From Liquorilactobacillus sicerae (GTDB taxonomy: Bacteria; Bacillota; Bacilli; Lactobacillales; Lactobacillaceae), in the NCBI RefSeq assembly GCF_029916425.1, contig NZ_JAHAVQ010000007.1, forward strand, positions 62,001-126,000: a DNA stretch of 64,000 nt, given 5' to 3'. The position numbers were made by a program, and so were the translations under genes. The notes beneath the pieces were generated by a model. That model made no database searches. It was not told where the DNA came from and saw only the letters and a program-made list of their open reading frames with translations. Of the stretch, positions 18,473 through 27,071 are shown piece by piece (position 1 is the stretch's first letter; each line of letters starts with the position of its first letter).

Positions 18473-19208
18473 AATCCTCTATTCCATAAATTTGTGCATT
18501 CTCTTTAGCATCCAGCAATGCACGCATCATATAAAAATCATCTGGAGTAGTAATTTTTAAATTTTCCTGTGGTCCATCAACTAAAAATAATTTTTTCCCA
18601 TAATACTGCATCATGGAACAACAATCTATAAAATCAAGCTTTTGTTGTTGAATGGCCTTTTGATGAACTGCAAGAATATCCTTTAGATAAAAGCTTTGCG
18701 GAGCTCGAGCTAACCGTGAATATGCTCTATTAGGAACGCCCTTAATTGCCTCATTATCATCGACTATTAGAACCGTTTCTTTAACTTTTGTTGAAGTAAT
18801 TGCCGATCCATGTGCTTTTACAGAAACAATATTATTATGGATCGTTTCTTTATTAATTAATGGTCGTACACCATCGTGAATTAGTACAATGTCTTCATCA
18901 CCATTACTTATACACTCAGCTGCATGCAAACCATTATATATAGACTCTTGGGTAGTTCGTCCCCCTTTGACAACTTTTTGAATCTTTCTTAGATTGTATT
19001 TTATGATTAAATCGTTCAAATAACCTATCCAATTGCCGACACACGAAATTATGATAGCATCAATTTCCGAACTATCTTCAAATAATTCAAGGGTATGAAT
19101 TATAATTGGTTTTTCATGTATTTTCAAGAATTGTTTAGGTATATCCTTACTATGCATTCTTTTGCCAACTCCACCAGCAAAAATAACAGCGATATTCATT
19201 GCCATCAT
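18462..19208 (-). CDS. IspD/TarI-like cytidylyltransferase
   Basis: About 245 residues. The CTP-binding AVIFAGGVGKRM, IPKQFL and KPIIIHTLE blocks are at the N-terminus. VKGGRTTQESIYNG, LIHDGVRPLI and APQSF follow, and LKITTPDDF is near the end. These are shared by IspD (MEP pathway) and TarI (D-ribitol-5-phosphate). Linkage to a CDP-glycerol-transferase-like gene and an epimerase favours a CDP-polyol or CDP-sugar role over isoprenoid synthesis. The reaction would be CTP plus a polyol or sugar phosphate giving the CDP-linked product. The start is ambiguous among three nearby ATGs; AGGAG lies 10 bases before the last. Confidence 0.8.
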   Translation of the reverse strand: MMAMNIAVIFAGGVGKRMHSKDIPKQFLKIHEKPIIIHTLELFEDSSEIDAIIISCVGNWIGYLNDLIIKYNLRKIQKVVKGGRTTQESIYNGLHAAECISNGDEDIVLIHDGVRPLINKETIHNNIVSVKAHGSAITSTKVKETVLIVDDNEAIKGVPNRAYSRLARAPQSFYLKDILAVHQKAIQQQKLDFIDCCSMMQYYGKKLFLVDGPQENLKITTPDDFYMMRALLDAKENAQIYGIEDYDE

Positions 19209-19251
19209 ACTCCTAAAATATTACTCAATAATTTTATTGAAAAATAAGGTT

Positions 19252-21210
19252 TTACCAACTGCTTATGCCTTGCTTATTATTAAAATGCTCATATAATTTA
19301 ATATAATTTAAATTTAATCTGAACAAACTTTTCAAAAATCCGATTTTCCATTGAGAAATACCAAAATCATCATATATTTTATTCCTATTTAAAATTCCAC
19401 TATTTTTATTTATAAGACTTACGTTTTCCCCACTGGAGAGAAATTTAAATTTTTCAAACTTAGTTATGTCATTAAGCGTCGGATTGCATCCCAAATTAAA
19501 CATATTTTCAAAAACTACTTCTTTAGAAAAATCCAAATAATTAAACAACTCACTTGATTGAATCTGTTGTGCAAAGTCTAAAGCACCTTGTTGAATCTGC
19601 CCAATATCATTGCTACTTTCCTCATACTCGTATTTATATTTATTAACAATCACCTTTCCATCCACTACGGAATAATTTTTCACGGATCCTGTTCTCTCTA
19701 AAAAAAAGGTTTCCAATAAACCAATAAATGGTAATTCAAGTTCTCTTTCATTTCTGCTATTAAAATTATCAAATAAATAACTTTTAGCATTCTGACCATT
19801 CAAATTTTCTTTTGAAGCTTTAGCCAGTCCCAGATATCTTCCCTCTAGATTACTTTCAATATCTAGTTTATTTAAAATTTCATAAAGATACTTTTGAGTG
19901 GTTCCTTTCCAGCCCAGGTCTATTAGAATTGTCTTTTTCGAAAAATCATACTTACTTAAATATTCGAACAATCCCTTAAACTCTTTTTTTGAGTTCTCAA
20001 TTATGTCCTGATATATTTCTGCAAAAAGTTTTTGAAAATTTTTATTTTTTGAAAATTGATCTCTCAATTTATTTATTTTTTCAGCTTTTTTAAATCCGTA
20101 TTTTTTTAATTGCTGCTCATAATTGTCAACATTTAAACCTAATCCATCAAAGATTGCTATCATTGTAGTCGTTCTAGGGACTGGCAAAGAGTTTATAATT
20201 TCTTCATAATTCATTTTCAATAAATAGTATGCTGGAACTAAAATTGACCTTCTAGAAACTGTAAACTTTGAAAATTTACTTATATTTTTATCATTTGGAT
20301 ATAATATTTTGTAACAGTCCTCTATAATTTGACTGTCTCGGGTTTCAAAAAGAATATTATAGAAATTTTCTTTTTGAAATTCATCATGCAACCACCTTGT
20401 AAAGCCGCACAAAATTGGACCTAAAGCTTTAAAACCAACACTGTAGTAATAATCATCCAGTTTTATATGATTATTTATAAATGCTGTTAAAAAATCTGCT
20501 TCTTCTTGTTTAACTCGTTCTTGATATAAAAAGTATCTGTTTTTGGAAGAAGTTCTAAAAAAATTAGTAGGAACCTTGAAAGATCTAATATTTTTTGAAT
20601 TCAATGACGGTTTATAGTCTGCTTTAAATGAATTCCCAATATGTAAAATTTTTTTAGCCTTGATTTTTTTCATCGCATATTCAAATAAAGAACCGTCCGA
20701 TTTAATTCGATCAACCTCATTAGAAACAAAGAGCATTTTAAATCCCGTAAATCCATTTTCTATCAAAATTTCATTAATAATCTTCCTAGGCAAGTACATA
20801 TCAGAAATTATAATTACTTTTTTATTTTTTTTGCAATAATTATAAAAATCAAATATTGCAAGATTTTTTTTACAAACCTTCAATTCAGTCTTAATTTCTA
20901 GTTTTTTTAAATATTCAATATCCACAGCATTATCAGAGAAAAATTTATAAATATCATTTAAAGTAACATCTTTTTTTAAATTAAGCTTTCTTCTAGCGGT
21001 CCTTTCAGCTTCAACCCTATTTTCATAAAAATTTGTCACTTTATAATTTTTTTCAATAATCTTAAAAACATCTTTTGGTCTTGGTACATCTCTTTTAATC
21101 AAGGTATCAAAAACATCGAAAGAAATAACGTCGAAGTTTTCAGCTTTCTTTTTTAGTTTATCGAAATCATATCGACCTAAATTATCTAAAAAGATGTTTA
21201 GCTTTCTCAT
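19252..21210 (-). CDS. HAD-family protein of the COG5610 type
   Basis: A 652-residue protein with two parts. Residues about 25-220 form a HAD hydrolase domain: VISFDVFDTLIKRDV (nucleophile Asp and the DxFDT motif), KVIIISDMYLPRKII (motif II), and later LHIGNSFKADYKP. The remaining 430 residues show no family I can name, but include YNILFETRDSQIIED and TILIDLGWKGTTQKYLYE, a pattern seen in COG5610 proteins of capsule and glycan loci. A phosphatase or transferase function on a glycan intermediate is plausible. The gene is extremely A+T-rich and lies between the CDP-glycerol-transferase-like and cytidylyltransferase genes. Confidence 0.65.
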   Translation of the reverse strand: MRKLNIFLDNLGRYDFDKLKKKAENFDVISFDVFDTLIKRDVPRPKDVFKIIEKNYKVTNFYENRVEAERTARRKLNLKKDVTLNDIYKFFSDNAVDIEYLKKLEIKTELKVCKKNLAIFDFYNYCKKNKKVIIISDMYLPRKIINEILIENGFTGFKMLFVSNEVDRIKSDGSLFEYAMKKIKAKKILHIGNSFKADYKPSLNSKNIRSFKVPTNFFRTSSKNRYFLYQERVKQEEADFLTAFINNHIKLDDYYYSVGFKALGPILCGFTRWLHDEFQKENFYNILFETRDSQIIEDCYKILYPNDKNISKFSKFTVSRRSILVPAYYLLKMNYEEIINSLPVPRTTTMIAIFDGLGLNVDNYEQQLKKYGFKKAEKINKLRDQFSKNKNFQKLFAEIYQDIIENSKKEFKGLFEYLSKYDFSKKTILIDLGWKGTTQKYLYEILNKLDIESNLEGRYLGLAKASKENLNGQNAKSYLFDNFNSRNERELELPFIGLLETFFLERTGSVKNYSVVDGKVIVNKYKYEYEESSNDIGQIQQGALDFAQQIQSSELFNYLDFSKEVVFENMFNLGCNPTLNDITKFEKFKFLSSGENVSLINKNSGILNRNKIYDDFGISQWKIGFLKSLFRLNLNYIKLYEHFNNKQGISSW

Positions 21211-21254
21211 CTATCAAACTCTCCCTAATATTGCCATGTTTTGTAAGTGAAATA

Positions 21255-22724
21255 TCATTGTGTTATAGCAGATTTGATGATCTTCAAAATTGTAAGACCA
21301 CTATCGCCTCTTGTATTTGTATATAATTTTTCCGCTAAATTTTTACGAAATTCTTGTCTTGGATCCTTTCCCTTCACAAGGCCTTCAGCAATCCGATACC
21401 AAGGATACTCTGTATCATAAAAATAATAAAAGGCTTTTTCAGGTAGTAAATTTTCGTTACCAAAGGATCCAGTAGACATAATCATTGGCTTCTCAGTAAT
21501 CGTATATAAAGTCATCAACGACCCAGGATTTGAAATAAATGCATCTGTAGCATTAAAAAAAGTTAAATATTCCGAACCATCATCGAAAACTATATTTGGA
21601 TATCTTACTGAATGTTCTTTAATTTCTGCCACTAGGCTGTCATATTTCGTTAACATCTGTGGAATATAATGGACAATCGCCGTCCTAGTTAAAGGATGCG
21701 GTCGCCAAATAACTGCACAATTTGGTAGCATCCGTGCCGCATCAAAAACTTGTTCAATCAAAGCAAATTCTCCAAATGGATTATTTATTAAATCCATACA
21801 ATTAATATCTAATCCAAAAACAAACTTATTTTGTAATTGATCGCTCCATTTTTCAGGGATCGTTTTTGCTCTTTTTGCAAATTGATAAACTGCATCCATT
21901 TTAGGAGAACCGGCTACTATTATTTTTTCTTCAGGTACTCCATATTTAATTGCTGCGTCTTTAACAAATTGACCTGCAAGTACAATTTTGTCAATGTTTG
22001 CCATAGTTGATATTGAGTAAGCAATATACTGTTTATTATTATTAAGTCTAATAAAGTTAGTAATATGATAAGGTACATACACCAACATATCAGTATATTT
22101 TTTTAAATTTGAAGTAAAGAAGCGTTCATCGACACGCGTAATCGTATTAAATTGATCATAAGCATTATGAATAAAAATAATATCTGGCTCTTCCTTAGCC
22201 AAATTGTAATCTTGATAAGAGGTTACTGGAACATCTTTAGGGAAAAGCTTCCCTTCATAAGTTGGAGTTGCTCGATTCTTGGCCAACTGATAGTATGGAA
22301 TTGGGATTACTTTAGCAACGCAAGCTGGATCCTTTTTAGCAGCCTCATAAATTGAAGCTAAACTGTCCCACATAGTTACTTTATATGGCATAAAAGCAAT
22401 GTTCAATTTTACTGGAATTGCTCGATTTAAATTTTTTTGAACAGAAACGAGCATATTTTGTAATTTATGAATCAAATCTGAATTTAATGAAATCTCTTTT
22501 TGATAAACCAGTTGCAAAGCATCATGGATAACTTGCAAGTCATCTAGGTTTGATCTAGCTGATGCAGGCAGTTCGCCCTCCAAGTTATCCTCAACTACCT
22601 CAATTGCTTTCATACAATTAGCCAGCGCTTTATTCAAATCAAGCTCTTGATCTAAGAGCCCGACCATCTCTTGAGTAGCATCTACTAACTCTAGAATTTT
22701 TTTCTTTTTCTTAAAAAAAATCAT
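21255..22724 (-). CDS. CDP-glycerol glycerophosphotransferase-like protein
   Basis: A 489-residue protein. The first 115 residues are helical and probably coiled-coil. From about 120 it resembles the TagB/TarF-type GT-B fold: IAFMPYKVTMWDSLASIYEA, IIFIHNAYDQFN, VLAGQFVKDAAIKYG, then the donor-site block with VIWRPHPLTRTA, FDDGSEYLTFF and AFISNPGSLMTLY. WRPHP corresponds to the conserved His-Pro of the family, and SNPGSL to its late Asp/Ser segment, which usually reads TDYSS. Family members move polyol phosphate from CDP-polyols to teichoic acids or glycans. No membrane helix is visible. With the cytidylyltransferase nearby it implies a phosphodiester-linked substituent; the acceptor is inferred to be a flagellar glycan. 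Confidence 0.72.
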   Translation of the reverse strand: MIFFKKKKKILELVDATQEMVGLLDQELDLNKALANCMKAIEVVEDNLEGELPASARSNLDDLQVIHDALQLVYQKEISLNSDLIHKLQNMLVSVQKNLNRAIPVKLNIAFMPYKVTMWDSLASIYEAAKKDPACVAKVIPIPYYQLAKNRATPTYEGKLFPKDVPVTSYQDYNLAKEEPDIIFIHNAYDQFNTITRVDERFFTSNLKKYTDMLVYVPYHITNFIRLNNNKQYIAYSISTMANIDKIVLAGQFVKDAAIKYGVPEEKIIVAGSPKMDAVYQFAKRAKTIPEKWSDQLQNKFVFGLDINCMDLINNPFGEFALIEQVFDAARMLPNCAVIWRPHPLTRTAIVHYIPQMLTKYDSLVAEIKEHSVRYPNIVFDDGSEYLTFFNATDAFISNPGSLMTLYTITEKPMIMSTGSFGNENLLPEKAFYYFYDTEYPWYRIAEGLVKGKDPRQEFRKNLAEKLYTNTRGDSGLTILKIIKSAITQ

Positions 22725-22877
22725 TTGTATTCTTCCCTCATGTTATAAATTACTTTGCTCATTTTCTACATTAAACAACACACATATTACAAATTAGGAC
22801 TAATCACGACATCAATAAACTTAAAATAAACCACTAACTTTAGGGACTATTCATTTCAAAGCTATCAAACCCATTTT

Positions 22878-23945
22878 TTAATTAGCATTGATTCTTTTTA
22901 AACCTTCTTTAGCCAGAGCATAATCTCCACACTTTTGATAAAATTCCAGTGACTTATGTTTTTCTCCCAGAACTTCATAAATAACTCCAATGTTATAATA
23001 AGATAAATAATTATTAATTCCTAAGGTGTTAAAATGTTTACATTTTGTAGCCCGTAAAAATGAAGCCACTGCCTGTTCAAATAGTGCCGCATTCATCTGT
23101 AAAATTCCCAGTAAAAACCAATAATCCGCAACTCCTTGATAAATTGAATACTGCTGCAGCAATCTAATTCCCAATTCAGATTGATGAGTTCTATTGAAAG
23201 CATATCCTAAAGTTTCAACGCAATCATAAACATAACTCTTAAAAGGATTCTTTTCGACGGCTAAAGCTTTTTTTAAATAACAAACTACCAAATCATCCCG
23301 TTGTAAGAAATTAAAACATTTTCCAATTTGGTAAAGAATATATGGATCATCAGGATGATCTGCTAAATCAAGCTTTAAAAGTTCTAAATTTCTTTTTGCT
23401 TTTAAATTTAAATTAGTTCTTTGCTGATAGCCAAAATGTTCCAAAACAATCGGTAAATCAATGTAATTAATTTTTTTTGTCGAGCTATCATTTCTAACTA
23501 ATTGTTCATGAACTCGGCCAATATACCTGTAATATTTTTTTGAAAAAACTCTACTTATTTTCTCTGCTTTTATCTGGGCACTTTTTGAATTCCAGTTTGT
23601 ATAGTTTTTTCGCGTTAGACGACCAATTGATTGACCAAGATTTTCAATAGACTCTCTCAACGTTTTTAAATCATAATCCTTTAGCACTTCATCACTGTCA
23701 ATCATTAAGACAATGTCGTTGGTCGTTTTAGTAAGAGCAAAATTTCGAGCTGCTGAAAAATTATTACTCCAACTATAAGCGAATATTCGACTGGTATATT
23801 TTTGACAAACTTTCAATGTTTGATCTGTTGAACCCGTATCAACAACAACAATTTCATTCGCTAGAGCGCCGACCGATGCTAAGCATTTTGCTAAGTTTGC
23901 AGATTCATTTTTAGTAATTATGCAAATTGATAGTCCCAATTTCAA
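22878..23945 (-). CDS. GT2 glycosyltransferase with TPR-like C-terminus
   Basis: A 355-residue protein. Residues 1-100 are a GT2 (GT-A) core with SICIITKNESANLAKCL, EIVVVDTGSTDQT, NNFSAARNFAL and the metal-binding MIDSDE. The C-terminal half (about 200-350) has TPR-like repeats such as PDDPYILYQIGKCFN and YLSYYNIGVIYEVLGE. GT2-TPR proteins of this design occur in Gram-positive flagellar loci and peptide-glycosylating systems, where TPRs can bind a protein acceptor. A TTG start follows AGGGGGA. It begins just after a terminator behind the larger GT2 gene. Direct glycosylation of flagellin is inferred. Confidence 0.8.
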   Translation of the reverse strand: MKLGLSICIITKNESANLAKCLASVGALANEIVVVDTGSTDQTLKVCQKYTSRIFAYSWSNNFSAARNFALTKTTNDIVLMIDSDEVLKDYDLKTLRESIENLGQSIGRLTRKNYTNWNSKSAQIKAEKISRVFSKKYYRYIGRVHEQLVRNDSSTKKINYIDLPIVLEHFGYQQRTNLNLKAKRNLELLKLDLADHPDDPYILYQIGKCFNFLQRDDLVVCYLKKALAVEKNPFKSYVYDCVETLGYAFNRTHQSELGIRLLQQYSIYQGVADYWFLLGILQMNAALFEQAVASFLRATKCKHFNTLGINNYLSYYNIGVIYEVLGEKHKSLEFYQKCGDYALAKEGLKRINAN

Positions 23946-23970
23946 AACGAATTTCCCCCTAAAAATTAAT

Positions 23971-24008
23971 TAAAAGGCTGACACAAAACTCCTGCTTTGT
24001 TACAGCCT
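23971..24008 (-). terminator. Terminator between the two GT2 genes
   Basis: On the minus strand AGGCTG and ACAAA pair with TTTGT and CAGCCT, with small mismatches between, followed by TTTTAATT. It should end or reduce the flagellin-fliD-fliS-GT2 transcript and set off the downstream glycan cassette. Confidence 0.7.
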
Positions 24009-24033
24009 CAGTGTCGAAATAACAAGAAGAACT

Positions 24034-26271
24034 TTAAATCCGTTTCATTATTTCTTTATATAAATTTTCAGTTTCAGGATCTGTCGGCATTAATTCTTTT
24101 AACTGCTTAATCAAAGGTAATGCTGATTCATTCTCACCTTTTAACAGCATGGAGAGAATTTGCTGTTTTACTTGTTTCCCAAGCAACTCAAATTTTTGAT
24201 CTACTTTATCTACCTTCGTCCTTTTATTAATAAATTCCCACTTTAACTTACTGATCATAAATTTAGACGTTGGTAAATCCCCAAGAGCCATTCTCAAGCT
24301 CTTTAAATACAATTTCTGATTACCTTCAGATAAATACTGTAAAGCCATTTTCATCTTCAAAGCAAATTTAAACTCTGTTGGCAACAAAGAAATTTTATCT
24401 TGATCTTCAAACAATTCTGCACTATATATTTTCTTCCCTAAATCAATTGTTTCTGCTATATATATAGGCAATTGCTTATGAATTTCTGTAATTGTCGAAA
24501 AATTGCTAAACAAATACATTCTACGCAATAAAACAATCAGCATTTGACGCGAGATACATTCTACCCATGTTTGTCTTACTTTCGAAATAAAATTAAGTAA
24601 CTCTCCCCGATCAAAAACTAATTTTTCAGCAACTGTCTGAATTACTTGATTCCACCTATTATATGATAGCTTTTTTACAAAATAATCTGGACTAACTCCC
24701 TTTTCAATCAGTAACGGAAAAAGTTCTTCTCCATCAATTTGATCATTTATTAGATGGTTCTTTGATAAGCGTCTTATTAAGCCTTGCAATTCTTTCTTAT
24801 CATAATTATAAAAAATAGCTCTTTGAATTTCTAAATAACTACTATTACCCTGCAGCTTCGCTAATAACTTTTCTAATTTAACTCTTTTTTCTGGATCGTG
24901 CTTAAGTTTTAGCATAGTTTCAGCAAAAACTACATTTTGCTTTTTTATAAGACCATCCTTTGAAAAGGCCAGATTATATAAATATTGCATTTCTATCTGT
25001 TGTTGGTCACCAGCCAGAACTGATTCTATAATTACAGGTAAAATATGATTGTACTCTTTTTCAGCATATTTTAATGGTAATTTACGAATAAATCCTCTTA
25101 TTCTTAACCAATCCTTATTAACTTTAGCATCTTGCAATAAATCATTGAAGAATTTATAAAAACATTTATAACTTACTTTATCACTTAAAAATGGTGTATA
25201 TTCATCGACACCACTTTGGCTTGTCTTCTCCAAAAGTTCCAGCTTGTTCAAGTAATCCTCTAGAACATCCCAAAGAATTTTCCTTGACTGCACAATTCTA
25301 GGACTATTAATCAAAGCATTAAATAAATAATAATCTATCGCACACCATTGAAAACTTGAAAGCCTTTTTCCATACATATCAACAAATTGCTGGCATTGGT
25401 GAATGATAGCACTCCATTTTTTTTCAACTGATAAACAGACTAATTTCCAACAAAAAACAACCACAAAATTACTAAAGTTCTCTGGCCCCTTCAATTTAAA
25501 ACGTTGGAACTCAACAATAGCTTTTTTGATATCTTTTAATATTATTTCTCGTTCCTGGTCAATTGAGGGATCATAACTTGTAATTAATTGTGCCCATAAA
25601 TGCATGTTAGTTGGTTCTTGATTTAAATCCTCAATCATCAACGGCTTATTACGATCAAGCTTTCTATTGATTCTTTCTCCTGCATAACCATAATGATGAA
25701 CGTAACAATTAACATGCTTAATCGGCGATACAATAGGATGTAAATTCTCATGAATTGGATGTCTGAACTTTGTACTCTTGAATAATCGCGTACATTGAGT
25801 GACCATAATATCATTATATGAATCACTACCCACACTGAAGTAATTATGCTTGTTAAATGCCAAAGCACAATAGTGTTTCATAGCTGCAGGTTCTTTAAAA
25901 AAAGCAACTAATTCCGAAACATCTTCAAACCACTCATCATCGTCAATAAATAAAAACCATTCGCCCTTAGCAGCTTTTAATCCAACATTCCTTGCAGCGG
26001 CAAAATCATCATTCCATTTATAATGAATAACTCGATCAGCATATTTTTTTGCAATTGCTAATGAGCCATCGCTTTTTTCTTCACCAACTGTATCAACTAC
26101 TATTAATTCACTTGAAACCTGATTAAGTAATGGTACCAAAGAATCAAGACAGTTTTGAATTGTCTTGATGCTGTTAGAAACTAATAATGATATTGTCAAG
26201 GTACAGCTAAACGGACGCTGATTTTCTTTGATAAACTTTAAGACAGCATTGTTTTCTTTACTATTAACCAT
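24034..26271 (-). CDS. Large GT2 glycosyltransferase, probable flagellin glycosyltransferase
   Basis: A 745-residue protein. Residues about 15-235 form a GT2 core: TLTISLLVSNSIKTIQNCLD, ELIVVDTVGE, DDFAARNVGLK and the FLFIDDDEW acidic motif. The remaining 500 residues are helical and TPR-like, including paired repeats near 480-520 and a C-terminal SALPLIKQLKELMPTDPETE. The size and design suggest a protein-acceptor glycosyltransferase. It lies 36 bases downstream of fliS in the flagellin/cap transcript, strong context for acting on flagellin or FliD before export. No membrane segment or signal is seen. The sugar donor is unknown. Confidence 0.78.
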   Translation of the reverse strand: MVNSKENNAVLKFIKENQRPFSCTLTISLLVSNSIKTIQNCLDSLVPLLNQVSSELIVVDTVGEEKSDGSLAIAKKYADRVIHYKWNDDFAAARNVGLKAAKGEWFLFIDDDEWFEDVSELVAFFKEPAAMKHYCALAFNKHNYFSVGSDSYNDIMVTQCTRLFKSTKFRHPIHENLHPIVSPIKHVNCYVHHYGYAGERINRKLDRNKPLMIEDLNQEPTNMHLWAQLITSYDPSIDQEREIILKDIKKAIVEFQRFKLKGPENFSNFVVVFCWKLVCLSVEKKWSAIIHQCQQFVDMYGKRLSSFQWCAIDYYLFNALINSPRIVQSRKILWDVLEDYLNKLELLEKTSQSGVDEYTPFLSDKVSYKCFYKFFNDLLQDAKVNKDWLRIRGFIRKLPLKYAEKEYNHILPVIIESVLAGDQQQIEMQYLYNLAFSKDGLIKKQNVVFAETMLKLKHDPEKRVKLEKLLAKLQGNSSYLEIQRAIFYNYDKKELQGLIRRLSKNHLINDQIDGEELFPLLIEKGVSPDYFVKKLSYNRWNQVIQTVAEKLVFDRGELLNFISKVRQTWVECISRQMLIVLLRRMYLFSNFSTITEIHKQLPIYIAETIDLGKKIYSAELFEDQDKISLLPTEFKFALKMKMALQYLSEGNQKLYLKSLRMALGDLPTSKFMISKLKWEFINKRTKVDKVDQKFELLGKQVKQQILSMLLKGENESALPLIKQLKELMPTDPETENLYKEIMKRI

Positions 26272-26307
26272 TTAACTACCCCTTAAATTACTATTAATCA
26301 TTTTTAA

Positions 26308-26682
26308 TTAATCCTGTTTAGCTATTTTTTCCCAAGAACTTAGTAATTCTGTCATAATATGAATTACAGTATCCACTGGCTTGGTATCTTTAGTTAAGTT
26401 TGCAACAGCTAGTTGATTGCTACAATACTCATACAAACTTATCAAATGTTCTGGAATATCCCCTTCAACGCTTGTATCAACTGAATTTTTCAATTCATTA
26501 ACAATTTTTTTAGCACTTTGCAAGTAACGATGCGCTCGAGGGACATCCTTTTGCTCAATAGCCAGTTTGGCTATTTTCATACTTTTAATAGCCCCTTCAT
26601 AAAGCATAACAATCAATTTAATTGGCGAAGCACTCATTACTTGAGTTCTTAAGTAATCATTGCTTACTTCACGATATCCCAT
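26308..26682 (-). CDS. fliS: Flagellin export chaperone FliS
   Basis: A 124-residue helical protein with the family hallmarks ASPIKLIVMLYEGAIKSMK near residue 19 and a C-terminal VDTVIHIMTELLSSWEKI. FliS binds the C-terminal helix of flagellin in the cytoplasm, prevents early polymerisation and docks on FlhA. Length is normal. It sits between the fliT-like and GT2 genes, in the usual fliD-fliS order. Confidence 0.92.
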   Translation of the reverse strand: MGYREVSNDYLRTQVMSASPIKLIVMLYEGAIKSMKIAKLAIEQKDVPRAHRYLQSAKKIVNELKNSVDTSVEGDIPEHLISLYEYCSNQLAVANLTKDTKPVDTVIHIMTELLSSWEKIAKQD

Positions 26683-26695
26683 TACTTTTCCTCCC

Positions 26696-27043
26696 TTAAA
26701 ATTTTAAATTAATTAAATGATGATATCCTTGATGATTTAAGTATGTTCGAATCGCATCTTGTGAATAAGTCAATTCTAATAATTCTTTTTTAAGGGCCTT
26801 TCTATTCTGTCTTAACATCGGTAAAATTTTTTTATAATGATAAACTATTTTTTTTACTAGTTCTTGGCATTCACTATCTAAATTAACTAATAAATTATTT
26901 TGTTTCAAAAAATCCAATTTAGACTGAATATTTGAGAAAATTTTTTTACCATCTTCGGGTCTTTTTTCACATTGCTGTAATAAAGCCAAAATTTTGCTTA
27001 ATTCTTTAACTCGATCATACTGCCCGTTGTTTACTTTTTCCAT
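26696..27043 (-). CDS. FliT-like flagellar chaperone
   Basis: A 115-residue, Lys/Leu-rich, all-helical protein (for example DRVKELSKILALLQQCE and KILPMLRQNRKALKKELLEL). Sequence similarity to known FliT proteins is too weak for me to assert. The position directly between fliD and fliS, the size and the predicted helical bundle are those of FliT, which chaperones FliD. It is 13 bases from fliS and 28 bases from fliD in one operon. Confidence 0.6.
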   Translation of the reverse strand: MEKVNNGQYDRVKELSKILALLQQCEKRPEDGKKIFSNIQSKLDFLKQNNLLVNLDSECQELVKKIVYHYKKILPMLRQNRKALKKELLELTYSQDAIRTYLNHQGYHHLINLKF

Positions 27044-27071
27044 AACTATCGACCCCTAATTATGATAAAAC

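Noticed and set aside
18462-19208. Annotation as housekeeping ispD of the MEP pathway
   Set aside because: Its position between glycan genes and overlap with an epimerase favour CDP-polyol or CDP-sugar synthesis; lactobacilli generally use the mevalonate pathway.
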